From Lonicera japonica (lineage: Eukaryota > Streptophyta > Magnoliopsida > Dipsacales > Caprifoliaceae), in contig CM038466.1 in NCBI GenBank assembly GCA_021464415.1, positions 30,720,833 to 30,784,832 on the forward strand: a stretch of 64,000 nucleotides of DNA. Direction: 5' to 3'. The position numbers and the translations under genes were made by a program. Numbering within the stretch: the first letter of the stretch is position 1; each line of letters begins with the position of its first letter. This document shows positions 21,191 to 31,985 of this stretch, one piece after another. The notes under the pieces are model-generated. The model saw nothing but the letters and a program-made list of their open reading frames with translations, had not been told where the DNA came from and ran no database searches.

Positions 21191-22400
21191 TGAACCGCGT
21201 AGAGGGGTGAGCCCCCTGCTTTAGCGAAGTGTGTGGACCACGTAGAGGGGTGAATGTCTGTTGGGGAAATGGTGATTAATGGCTTGCTGGGGAAATAAGA
21301 ACTCCTACTAGCTAGGATAAGGGCTGATATGAAAGTTGATGATCTACTGGGGAATGATAACTGATGGTTCAGTGGAGAAATGAGACATCTTACTGGCTAA
21401 GATGCGAGGCTGAGGTGTGTGAAATTGATGATATGTTAAGGTGATGAAAGTTGATGATCTAATGAGGGATGAGAATTTTTGAGAAGATATTGAGAGATAG
21501 AGAGAGGAAGTTTTTGTGTGATATATTTTTGGAAAAAATAAGAACTTTTGGCTGGCTTTTTTTTTCTTAAAAAAGAATCGCGTTACGTTCTCTCAATTCC
21601 CGAACCTCGTGCATGAGGTTTGGACTTTACCTCTTATTTTGCTTCTTTGGCATTTTTTCTCTTGTTATAGGGGTACAATTTTGCTTATTATTTTTTGACT
21701 TCGTTAGAGGAGAATATTTTGTGCCTGTATCGTTTTCTGTTTTTTTATTCCCTTATTCCTCCTTGATTGTTTGAAAGCTTTTTGATGCAGCTTACTTATT
21801 CTCTTTTGCATGGTCAGTATCTTTTCTCACCCAAGACGTAGCTCTGGGCCTTTTGGCCTAGCTGTCACTCTTGGTGTGGCTCTAGCTGCCATTTTTCCTT
21901 TTCAGTTTTTTCGATATTTTTCTTTTGGCACTGTGGGATTTATCATCTTTTTAACTCTTTCAATTTTTTCTTATACCCACTTTGTTCCTTCTCATTCAGT
22001 CAGGTTTTTTGAGCATCATCGTCCTTGCGATTTGAGAATGTTTGCTTTTAAAGTTTGCATTTAAAATCGTCGTGCTATGTTTGTGATTTTCAATCCTAGA
22101 ACCTTTAGGAGCGTGTCTCGAAGACTTTTTAGAAGAGAAGAGGCTAGGCCAAAAGCCCTTTTGCGGGGTTTTTCCCTACGTATCAGTTATAAGATTTTCT
22201 TATTCTAATATTTCTCTCCCTAACTTTCTCTTATATCTTTTCAAATAGGACTTTTTTTATTTGATAGAGGGCTTAGGTTTGCCTGTAGAAATAGCTTTGG
22301 TTTTGCCTGCAAAAAGGGCTAAGCTTGCCTATAAAAAGGGCTTGGCTTGTATAATAGGATTGGGATTTGTCTGTAAAAAAGGTCTTTGGTTTTTATATAT
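21191..22400. other. Non-coding part of element 2 including the block shared with element 1
   Basis: 21825-21890 matches 3800-3900 of element 1. The stretch 21210-21500 repeats words such as CTGGGGAAAT and GATGATCTA irregularly. No coding frame can be supported. Confidence 0.5.
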
Positions 22401-22975
22401 GATTCGACTCCCTGGGATGAATTATGATGTGATTCGACTCTCTGGGAGGAATTATGAGGTGATTCGACTCTTTAGGAAGAATTTTGAGGTGATTCAACTC
22501 TCTAGGAGGAATTGTGATGTGATTCGACTATCTGGAAGGAATTTTGATGTAATTTGACTTTCTGAGAAGAATTATAACGTGAATCGGCTATATGGGAGGA
22601 ATTGTGATGTGATTCGACTCTTTGGAAAAAATTTTGATGTGATTCAACTCTCTAGGAGGAATTATGATGTGATTCGACTCTCTTGGAGGAATTGTGATGT
22701 TATTCGACTCTTTAGGAAAAATTTTGATGTGATTCAACTCTCTACGAGGAATTATAATATGATTCGACTCTCTAGGAGGAATTGTCAAGTGATTCGACTC
22801 TCTAGGAAGGCTTGTGAAGTGACTTGCCTTTTTCAGAGCACATGTGGAGTGATTTACCTCTCTGGGAGGGCTTGTGAAGTGATTCGCCTATCTGGGAAGA
22901 CATGTGATTGTTTTATGTTTATCTGGGAGAGCTTGTGAAGTGATTTGCCTCTATGGGAAGGCTTGTGATCTTATT
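22401..22975. repeat. 30 bp tandem repeat in element 2, about 19 copies
   Basis: Variants of GATTCGACTCTCTGGGAGGA start every 30 bp exactly from 22401 (22431, 22461, 22491, ... 22881), with substitutions but no visible indels. The core CTCTCTGGGAGG is the same as in the tandem repeat of element 1. Because 30 is a multiple of three, the + strand stays open as decapeptide repeats from 22261 to 22938, with one TGA at 22555. Confidence 0.9.
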
Positions 22976-23739
22976 GTGATGATAGGGAATGTGTTGATTG
23001 GCGTTGTGCAGGTGGTGTGACTAATCATTGAGGTACACACCGGGATTCGATGGTGAAGCATGTATGGTAGGTCATGGAGCTTAATGCTTATCTATTCTTA
23101 GACCGGTGCATGGTACACTTATGCAAATGTTTATGTGTATGCACTTTGCAAATGCTTATGCCATTATTTCCTAAATTTTAAGTGTTCGCATGTTTCTGAA
23201 ATCATACACCATTGCTTTGAAAACTCAGTTTTGAAAAGGCCGTGAATCTTGAGTTGCTTGATTTATAAAGCATGTTGCACTACTTGAAATAGTCTAATTG
23301 CAGATGCATGCAAGACCGACCATTTTTTGAGAACATAACAACACTGAAAAGGCAAATATTGATTTCTAATTAATTAATGACCGAGTGCAAGGTCATATCG
23401 ATCACCATAGGAATGGTGTGCTTCCATCTTAGGATTCTGCTGATCCTACATTATAATTCTGTCTTGATAAGTTGCTCTCTGCTTTTTGATTCTTGGGCCT
23501 ATCAAAATCCATCTACGTTGCTGCATTTGCTCATACCCTTAGTTTCAGGAGGATTACCGATGTTCTGCATTTTTCTGAGTGGGTGTGGACTGGCTTGATT
23601 CTTGAGAAAAAGGGGGCCTTCAGTTGCTAAACTGATTGATTTCGTTGGCCAGATTCTACCTTTAGAGGTAGAATTTCTGGTTCTGTTATTAGGATGAATA
23701 GGGAGTGATGGTGTGGGTAGAGCACCCTTAGTGCAAATG
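22976..23739. other. Non-coding part of element 2
   Basis: I see no conserved motif, frame or repeat here beyond short repeats of TGCATGC-like words near 23050-23180. Confidence 0.4.
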
Positions 23740-24125
23740 ATGAATGAAGAGGCTAGTCTTTAGAGAGCTATTTGGGTCTTCTTGTCGATACCCTCAGTAC
23801 ATGTACCATCAGCACCCTCAATGTGTGCGAACGATGATGGTGAGACTAGTCTTCGGGGATTTGTTATGGTCTTCTTGTTGAAATCCACAGTGCATATACC
23901 ATCGGCACCCTAATGTATGCAAACGATGATGGTAAGGCTAGTCGTCGGGGAGCTGTTCTGGTCTTCTTGTCAAAACCCACAGTGCATATACCTTCGGCAC
24001 CCTCAATGTGTGCGAACAATGATGGTGAGGCTAGTCTGCGGGGATCTGTTCTGGTCTTCTTGTCAAAATACACAGTGCATATACCCTCAGCACCGTCAAT
24101 GTATGCCCTTTGCACCCTCAGCGTA
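23740..24125. repeat. 92-93 bp tandem repeat in element 2
   Basis: GTCTTCTTG recurs at 23776, 23869, 23961 and 24054. Units contain CGATGATGGT, AGTGCATATACC and GCACCCTCAATG. About four copies are present. Open frames on both strands here are by-products of the repetition. Confidence 0.85.
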
Positions 24126-24264
24126 TTTATGGGCTCTTCGATTTAGACTTGTTGCTCGTGTCCTTTGAGGAATATTATTTATGGATTCAGTTTGAGTCAT
24201 TGAGCCCCTCGTTAGACTTATAATGTTCCATGAACTCCTTCACTATACTTTTTCAATCGACTAC

Positions 24265-25111
24265 CCGGTGCTTCTCTAAATAAAAACCGACTGTGGACCT
24301 TGAAACAAGTGATCATCTTTCAATCCATATAGCTGTATAGTCCGGACATAGGCTCTGATGTGCAGGTGAGGTGGAGTGCTCCGCAGAACTTCTCGATGTG
24401 ACGTAGTTTGAAACCAATTGGCAAACGGGCATCTAGGTTTGAAGACAAGTTTTGGAGATTGGCGATGTCGTTGGCTTTTTCTGCCACCCTTTAATTTAGG
24501 GCTTTCATCTGATCTTTAAAAGTGATAATGGCCTCATTCTCTTTCGGCTGATTGATTATGGTCTCTGGGCATGCATTGGCCCTAATTTTGATCTCCATCG
24601 GGGATGGCTTGGGGTTACAATTTTAAAATGGTTGGGTATGTCCATGGTTTAGCTAGGCGGCTTCGGGATCTTGTACTGGTTGTATATCAATGTTGGTAAA
24701 GGACACAGGAGGGGGGATGATGTTGGCATGAATTAGAAGAATGCGTTGGAGGATATTAGGTTGAACTACTGAGCCTTGGGTTTGGTTGTCTTCGGCTAGG
24801 TTTGGTTTTGGATTGGGTTGGATTGGTTCAGCAAGTGTTCTGGCAATTATTAGGGCGTCAAGACAGGCTTGGGTGGCCGCTTGGTAATTCTTCATGATGG
24901 CTACGGATTGGGTCAGATCATGAATTAGATGGTAGAGATTTTCAAGGGTTAAGGTACCATCCTCAGTTTGAGAGAGAACGGGACCATGCGGTAGATCTGT
25001 TGCACTAGAGGCTTCATTATGGTTACCCTCAGTATTGTTTACCCCGGTTTGATCGATTGGTAGCTCGGTGTTACGACAAGGAGGCATGATTAATAGTGAG
25101 TTTGATCTCAT
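24265..25111 (-). pseudogene. gag: Truncated gag of element 2
   Basis: The minus frame from 25111 gives 152 codons beginning MRSNSLLIM. After stops, homology resumes upstream of 24500 with LDARLPIGFKLRHIEKF and YVRTIQLYGLKDDH. These match ARLPQGFKLPYITKF and the following segment in element 1 Gag. Homology stops near 24265, before the capsid core ends, and zinc knuckle, protease and pol are all missing. The break is therefore a deletion or replacement rather than point decay. Confidence 0.7.
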
Positions 25112-26183
25112 GAGTCGTCTAGTGTGATAGATAATCTGAGTGTGGTGAAGAATAGGGAGAAAGAAATCGGGAATTGACTGAAAAAATCAATATTTTGTCA
25201 TTGGTTGCATAATTTTCGAAAAACAATGACTCAATAGAAAAATAAAATTGAAAACCACTTTTTGGTGTTTAGGCGAAAACAGACCAACAGTAACAACTTG
25301 AGATCCCCGTAAATAGGTTTAAGGTAGGAATATACATTCCTGGGGTGCTCTTATAACCTTCCGATTTTGAAAATCAATTTTTTAAAAATTTATTTTGTGA
25401 AAAAAAAACATTTTGAAAAATCGAAAAGTTTTCTCTTCTTAGAGTTGCTTTTCATGGAAATGGTGACAGGGAAATTCTCACTAATGGATTTTAGTGAGGG
25501 ATTTATACAGGCGGGTTTGGACAGCCACGGCCACACTTGCCAAACCAAGAGTTGGTTTGTATGACAAGGCCTTTTGTTCACCACTCTTACGACTGATGGA
25601 AAGGAAAAACATGCAGAAACCACGCGTATTAGGCTAACGCATCCTATATGCAAGCATGGTTTGATGGGTAAGGTTTAGGTTCCCTCCTATTTGGCTAGGT
25701 ATTGCTATATGCCCCAAGGGCGAGTACGTGCAAGGACCGGACCTTTTGATATACATCCCAGGTACGTGAATATTCTCATCACTCGATATACCTTTGTTGG
25801 TACTTGGCCAAAGAGAGTGGAAATAAGAGCTTTCGGTTTATGTTGACTCAAACGAGCCAACTCCCTACTCACTAAGCAGTATTTTCGAGTTGAAATGGGG
25901 TAATTTCACACTCGCGATAATGCATGATGATAGTGCGCGCTTGCAAAATAAAAATTATGGAAGTGTGTTATGATGAACGCTTTAGGGTTTGTTCGAGTAC
26001 TTTCTATTTTTATTTACAAAAAGATTTTCCTCAAATAATAATTACAAACAAAAAGGGAATTAAGGTATCCACCTAAATCACATCTATGTTATCCTAAAGC
26101 TAAGGCTGAAAAGAAAAACATGCAAACATAAATGATTGTCCACGCATGTTCTACTCTTGTTTAGAGTTTAATCCTTTTAAAAT
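25112..26183 (-). other. 5' leader of element 2
   Basis: 25677-25870 aligns with 18655-18835 of element 1. No coding frame is supported. Confidence 0.55.
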
Positions 26184-26201
26184 ATCCCAGTAGAGTCGCC
26201 A
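26184..26201 (-). promoter_or_regulatory. Primer-binding site of element 2, tRNA-Arg type
   Basis: The + strand reads ATCCCAGTAGAGTCGCCA one base before TGTGAGAACCCGC, as in element 1. Two or three bases differ from the tRNA-Arg 3' end. Confidence 0.8.
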
Positions 26202-26972
26202 CTGTGAGAACCCGCATGTTCGACGCCGGCCCCCTTGTCGGTGATTCCTCCGGTTTTCTAGTTCGTTTAGAAAACGGTTAATTTTATTATGAAGAAAAGG
26301 TGATGGTTTGTAAAAGAAATCAAAGTCACTAGTTTGTTTTAATAAACAAACAAAAGTCTGTGTAAAAGAGAAACATTTATGAATTAAACGGCCTCTTAAA
26401 CACAATTAATACGAAACCAGTTAATTCAAAGGTTCGAGGATTCAGTTATAAATTGGGAAGGTGTTATGCACCTAATTCACCCTTTCGGTCTCTAAGTAAG
26501 ATATGCATGGAATTATAATCAAACATTCGCATTCTTATTGATACTATCGCGTATCGGTCCATAATTTTAGAAAAATAGTATTTTGGGGTGGGATAGAAAT
26601 CATATCTTTCGTATTTCGCCCTTTTATTTTAAAAATCAGTGCATATGTGATTTGAAAAATGATTTTGATAATGATAGATAGCAAAACATGTATTTTTGAA
26701 AAATGATTTTGATAATGGTTTAAGCTCGTTCTACGCCTTTGGTTTTGAAAACGAGGTTTAAATATGAACTCTACATTGATTTTGAGATAAACAACAATTT
26801 TTACATACGATTAATCAATTATAACTGATAAAATAAAAACAAATAAAAAATTAAAGCTGGATTGAGATAAAATAAATACCTGAGAGCCTTGAAAATAGTA
26901 TAATACTATTTTAGAGTATTGTTCCCAAAGTCCTAGAGCTGATTGATGCTTTAAATGGGATCTGTGCATGTG

Positions 26973-26980
26973 TATTTATA
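26973..26980 (-). promoter_or_regulatory. TATA box of the element 2 LTR
   Basis: The minus strand reads TATAAATA, 34 bp downstream of the inverted-repeat array in transcription direction. Confidence 0.55.
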
Positions 26981-27014
26981 TCTGTATATAATTAAATAGG
27001 CTGGGCTGGGGAAT

Positions 27015-27192
27015 GTTTGTATGCAGACAAACATCTTAGGTTGTTTATCTTGTGGACATATGGTGTTTGTCTTGTGTACAAACACTATAAGGTGTTTGTC
27101 TTGTAGACAAAATGTTGAAGTTTGTCTTGTGGACAAACACCACAAGGTCTTTGTCTTGCAGACAAAATGTTGAACTTTGTCTTGTGGACAAA
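27015..27192. promoter_or_regulatory. Array of seven TTTGTC..GACAAA inverted repeats in the element 2 LTR
   Basis: Copies of TTTGTCTTGTGGACAAA and close variants lie at about 27015-27032, 27043-27059, 27065-27083, 27094-27112, 27120-27138, 27150-27166 and 27176-27192, spaced 22-30 bp. Partial copies recur at 27511-27575. The arms TTTGTC and GACAAA also flank the palindrome of element 1 at 4211-4226. Confidence 0.75.
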
Positions 27193-27650
27193 CTTTATTT
27201 ATCACGCGATAGTTTTTGCAATTCCGACCAAATGACACATCGGATTGATTCAATTTTTTAGTATGTTGTTACTCATGACAAAACCCACCTACGACCAAAT
27301 TTTAGATTTTTTGGACATCGAGAAGGCCTCCGTTTAATTTTTCGAGACGAATTCTCGATTTTTTGAATTCCTGGGAATCTAGCCATTGGATCTAGCTGAT
27401 TTTTGAGTATGTTACTCCTTGTTGTATTATTTAGCAACCCAAAAATTTCAGGATGATCAGAAGTCGGGAAGTATCGGTACACAAAAATCAGTGAAATTCG
27501 ATTTTGAAAATGTTTGTCTGTGGAAAAACACTCTATAGTGTTTGTCTACATGAGTCGTGTGGACAAACACCTTTAGGGTGTTTGTTTGAAGGAAATTTTC
27601 ATAATTTCTGTTAAACGGCTTATCGGATCGATCTGATCTTTTAGAATATA

Positions 27651-29283
27651 CAAGCTACCAACTTTTCTCTCTACAATTTCATTAATTCTATTTATAAGTA
27701 TAGAATTAGAATTACAAATATTTTAATAATATATGATGAATAATACATTGTGTAGGAGAGAGAATATTATATAAGAGTTGTTGGTATTTTTTGGGGTATA
27801 AGAAGAGAGAGTATAAGATCTTTCAATCTTCTTCTTGAATTAACTTGAATTTATTGTTGTATTGCCAATGGCTTTTTATCTCTTGGATGAGATGCGTATT
27901 TATTGTATTTGAATATTCTTTTTTGTGTTGTTGAATGAATGAATGAGATGAGGTATTTATAGGTAAATGGAGAGAAGTAAATTTTGTGAAAATGAGGGGC
28001 AAAAAGGTAATTTGGTAAATGTTAGTAGAGGTGAGTGAAATTTTGGTGGAGATGAGTGGAATAATTAGGCCATGGATGGAGACATAATTAGGCCATTAAA
28101 TTGGTAATATTTGCCCCTATCAATTACTCTATTTACACCACTTGATGGTAAAATGGAATATTCTTCCAAATTTAAAGGAAAGTGTTAAATCATTTTTGTA
28201 GGCCAATGGTAAAATTAGTATTTAAACCCATCAACATTAATTCTTAGTCTTTGGACAGAGAAATTAACTATAATAGTTGTTCTCAGTGCAAGAATCAAAT
28301 GTTGGTAATAATTTATGTTAAACCATAAGCCTTTCTTTAGACTGACTTTTTGCTCACATGAAAACCGAATAATTATCACACATTTATTCTCGCATGTATG
28401 TTTATTATTATGCCAAATAATAACCTTCCTTTGGGCTGATTATTAATTAAATAAATAACAACCACACAAATATCGAGGAAAAATAATGTCTATTATTTAG
28501 ACAAACAATTATTGGTGAAATTTAATGAAAAATGGATGCGGGCGAAAAATAGATATCTAAAATAGTCAAAGCGTGCTGGGTACTGTCCTTAAGAGAAGAT
28601 TTTGCCCCTCTAGGAGCTTTATATGTTTCTCTGACACAAAATTATTTTGGAAGGATTATTATTATTTCTCTTTTGCTTTATTTCTACTTCTCTCTTAGTC
28701 ATTCGTAACCAAGTACCTCCTTCTATTTATAAGTGTGTTGAGGAGGTGGATTTGAATTCTAACTTAATTTTGAAGAATTCAATTATGTAGAATTTTCAAG
28801 ATATATAAACTTTTGAATGAAAGAATACAAATCGGATTTGAATACAATCTTGAATAAACTTCATGAAAGAATACAAATCCAATTTGAATACAATCTTGTA
28901 TAAATTTTATAAAAGATTTGTGTAGAAACTTCAAGATGAGTGGGTATAAGTTGGATATGGTTGGATATGAGTTGGACATGAGTTGGATAATAGTTGGATA
29001 TGAGTTGGATACTCATCACATGAGTTGTGTAGAAGCCTCAAGATAATATATATTTTGCATTTTAAAATAAATAAAATATACAACAACAATAACCCTCTTT
29101 TGGGACGATTATTGATTGTATAAATAATAAACATCAATATCTTAAATAAATAATAAACTTGATCCAAATCCTTAATCACAATAGATACAAGAATAAAATT
29201 CTTTAATCTTAACATATTCAGTATATTTAAATTTATCAAAGTAAGTTAAACCTTTAAATATATATGTATATGTTAAACAAATC
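27651..29283. other. A/T-rich intergenic stretch
   Basis: No gene is supported. Two minus-strand TATAAATA motifs (about 27952 and 28720) suggest LTR remnants, but no ends are found. A related block occurs twice (28400-28470 and 29080-29140). A short repeat of GTTGGATATGA lies at 28940-29010. Confidence 0.4.
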
Positions 29284-29301
29284 AATTGATGCTTAAAAAA
29301 T

Positions 29302-30988
29302 GCCACGACATGGGACAACTGCAAACAACTTCTTTTGGACATGCAATCTTATTACTCTCATATTTATAGAGAGGTCAACACTATAGTAAGTTTTATCGCT
29401 TCTATAGGGCTGGATTAACTGACTCCTTTGTGGTGGGATTTGGCTCCCCCACAAACGATTACTTTAATGGGGAGAGATATGCCCAATCTTCCTAACTATA
29501 TATTTCGATTCCACTAGTTATCATCTCTCTGTAATTTATTTTCCTTTTGCTAGTGGTCTCTTTTTGGTAAGCTTAGTGATAAGTGCTCAAAATTGTTAAT
29601 TAAACCCGCAAATAATATTTTGTTAGTATATAATTAATGCTTAAATTATGGAGGACTAATATTTATTTTGTTTTTTTGTAGGAAAGAAGAAAATTATAAT
29701 AAAAAGCCTAAAAAGGTGGAAGAAGTCTACTGAAGATCAAAAAGAAGATAAAGAAGAAATAATATTCCAATTCAACATTCTCTCCTAATTTGAATATAAC
29801 TCCTTATTCTCTCTCTTAATTAGAATCCTAATTGAATTCAAAGTTGTTATTTCTTCTACAATTCTAGTTTCCTAAACCTTGTAAACTTCTATTTCTTATT
29901 CCTATATATAGACCCATTCTCTACACCTAAAGGGATAGAAAAAAATATAGAGAAAATAGATAGGAAAAATAGATAGAATATAGATATTATTAGAGAGTTC
30001 TAGAGAGAGAAAATCATCTATACTAGTTGCCGTGCGGTCAAAGTATTGAAGGAGAAGAAGTGGACAGCGTAAAGCCGTGCGGTACACGCTAGTTCGAGCA
30101 TCATAAACAGGGACGCTTTCTAGCTTTCTAATTTTTTATAGTTTGTATTTAAGTACTTTAGTTTTAATTTTAATGATGAATTATTATTTTATTTTAATGT
30201 GTTCTTTATTTAATATGCTTGGCTAAACTCTCTCCCAAAGGAGAGGGATGAAACCGCCATGGATGTAATGGGCTTAATTTAATTCTAATTGATTTTTAAT
30301 TATTCGTCCCGAATTAAAATAGATTTTGAAATTACCATTACTATAACGCGTGTTTTCTTTCTAGTACTGTAATTGTTTTTAAAATAAAGGAAGGATCTCT
30401 TGTGATCACCAATTTGGGGATACAGGCGATGCCTATTTTTGTTTACATTAGTTTTAAAGAAAGAATGATGGTAATTTTGAATTTGTTTATATAGTAGGGA
30501 TGGATGTTAAAAATATTATTAGATACTTTTTTTGTTTATATCCATGGTGGTGGATTCTTTTTCCTTGGGATTTTTTATTATTGATTACTTGCTTCTTAAT
30601 TTAATTTAATTAATTTAGTTTAATTTTTAGTTTCTTAGTTTAGATAATTTCAAAATCAAAGTTTAAAAATTGTTTTAATTTAGTTCCTAAAATATTGGAT
30701 TTCGACAAACTCTCCTAGATATTAGCTTGGATTTGGATTGACTCCTACTTATACGCTATACTAGTTTAATTATTTTTTATAAAGTAGGATTTTTATTGTA
30801 TTTAAGCACGGAATTAAACAACGACAATTTATTTATAAAATTTCACCTTAAATCACTTAGTTCAGTTTGATTGAATTCTCACTTTGTTGTGTGCCCCTGA
30901 GTCTATGCTTTCCAGACTCTCTTTTTCTTTTAATAATATAACGCTTTAGTGTTCGTGTTTTGCGGGGACTTGAGCTTCCTTTAAAAAA
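29302..30988 (+). mobile_element. Retroposon-like insertion with 18 bp target duplication
   Basis: An identical 18 bp sequence, AATTGATGCTTAAAAAAT, flanks the block at 29284-29301 and 30989-31006. The block ends in a run of A just before the right copy. A long target duplication and an A-tail are hallmarks of LINE-machinery insertion. The interior has no long frame; it includes a TATA-like CCTATATATAGACCC at about 29902 and repeated GCCGTGCGGT near 30030-30085. The source transcript is not recognised, and an LTR-derived transcript is possible. Confidence 0.6.
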
Positions 30989-31319
30989 AATTGATGCTTA
31001 AAAAATATATACACATATATACACAAGAAAGAGTCTAATCATTTACATACATAAAAAAAAGAAAAAGAAAAAAGGCCATAGTGAAATCAATTCAAACTTT
31101 GTCCTTTTGTCCCCTTTAAAAGGCTAATGTTATATATATATATATATATAAATTTATGTGTTTATAAACAGGTCAAACTTTCATATCTTTAAATATATAA
31201 ATAAACAAATCAATTCACACACACACATATATATATATATATATTAAACAAATAATAATAAAGTCATATCACATCAAACATAAACTTATATATATAAAAA
31301 ACTACTAATGCTAACATTC

Positions 31320-31985
31320 GTGAGACTATTTACAATCTCCATTTCTCTCACTAATACCTCTCATCTCACAAACACTCCCTAAATCTAATTTTTTGATCAC
31401 TAACACCCCCTATTTACCTCTCATATTTACTTTAAGTAATTTATATAAAGTATGTAATTAAAAATATAATTAACCTTAACTAAAATTAATCACACACTTT
31501 AAAAATATAATTAACCTTAATAAAAAAAATCAATCCATCAATTTATCCATGGATAATAAATTAATCTTAAATTCTCTTGATGGGGGGAGAACATATGATA
31601 TTTATTCTCCTAATGTGGGGAAAGTAAATGGAATAAATTCGGCTAAAGTGAGGAGACTGTCTTTTAAACCCATTGAAAATTTTTTAAGTTAAACTCTTCT
31701 CATGTGGGGAAAACATATCCTATTTACTCTCCTGATGTGGGGAGAGTAAATGAAATAAATTCGGCCAAAGTGGGAAAATAGTGAGATATAAGGGGAGTAT
31801 TTTAAAGTGTGTGATTAATTTATTACTCATGGATAAATTGATAGATTAATTTTTTTACCTTATAATAAATATATTAATTGAGGGGGGTGTTTGTGAAATA
31901 TAAGAAGGATATTTAAAAGTAGTTCTATTCAAAATTAAATAGAAGGTGTTAATGAGATAAATAAAAATTATAAATAGTCTCACCC
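31320..31985. mobile_element. MITE with about 40 bp terminal inverted repeats
   Basis: The left end GTGAGACTATTTACAAT and the right end ATTATAAATAGTCTCAC are inverted copies, and similarity continues about 40 bp inward. TTC flanks both sides (31317-31319, 31986-31988). Unit B has the uninterrupted sequence AACATTCATTAAAGCTCAC at 32882-32900, an empty site. The interior has a duplicated block with GTGGGGA and AAATTCGGC words. The superfamily is not certain. Confidence 0.8.

Larger units (their letters stand above)
20668..27650 (-). mobile_element. Second Tat-related element lacking pol (element 2), right boundary approximate
   Basis: Reading leftwards from the right there is an LTR (26203 to about 27650), the same tRNA-Arg-type primer site (26184-26201), a leader homologous to element 1, and a truncated gag. 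After that come only non-coding blocks and three tandem arrays up to the edge of element 1. No protease, RT or integrase motif is seen, so this is a non-autonomous or deleted relative. Its 3' LTR is absent from the window, which fits element 1 having inserted into it, with the remainder beyond the left edge. That nesting is inference. Confidence 0.65.
26203..27650 (-). repeat. 5' LTR of element 2, outer boundary uncertain
   Basis: The LTR starts TGTGAGAACCCGC beside the primer site. It contains a minus-strand TATAAATA (26973-26980) and an inverted-repeat array (27015-27192), the same order as in element 1. The outer end is not fixed because no second LTR is in the window; U3-like sequence continues to about 27650. 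Confidence 0.6.

Noticed and set aside
22401..22975. CRISPR-like regular array
   Set aside because: The whole 30 bp unit repeats, without unique spacers, and the context is a plant retrotransposon.
23864..24168. Open frames on both strands in the 92-93 bp repeat
   Set aside because: Same cause; the frames do not match any family and differ by strand.
31320..31985. Assignment of the first MITE to CACTA or PIF/Harbinger
   Set aside because: A 3 bp duplication fits both, but TTC is not TWA and the ends are not CACTA, so the superfamily is left open.
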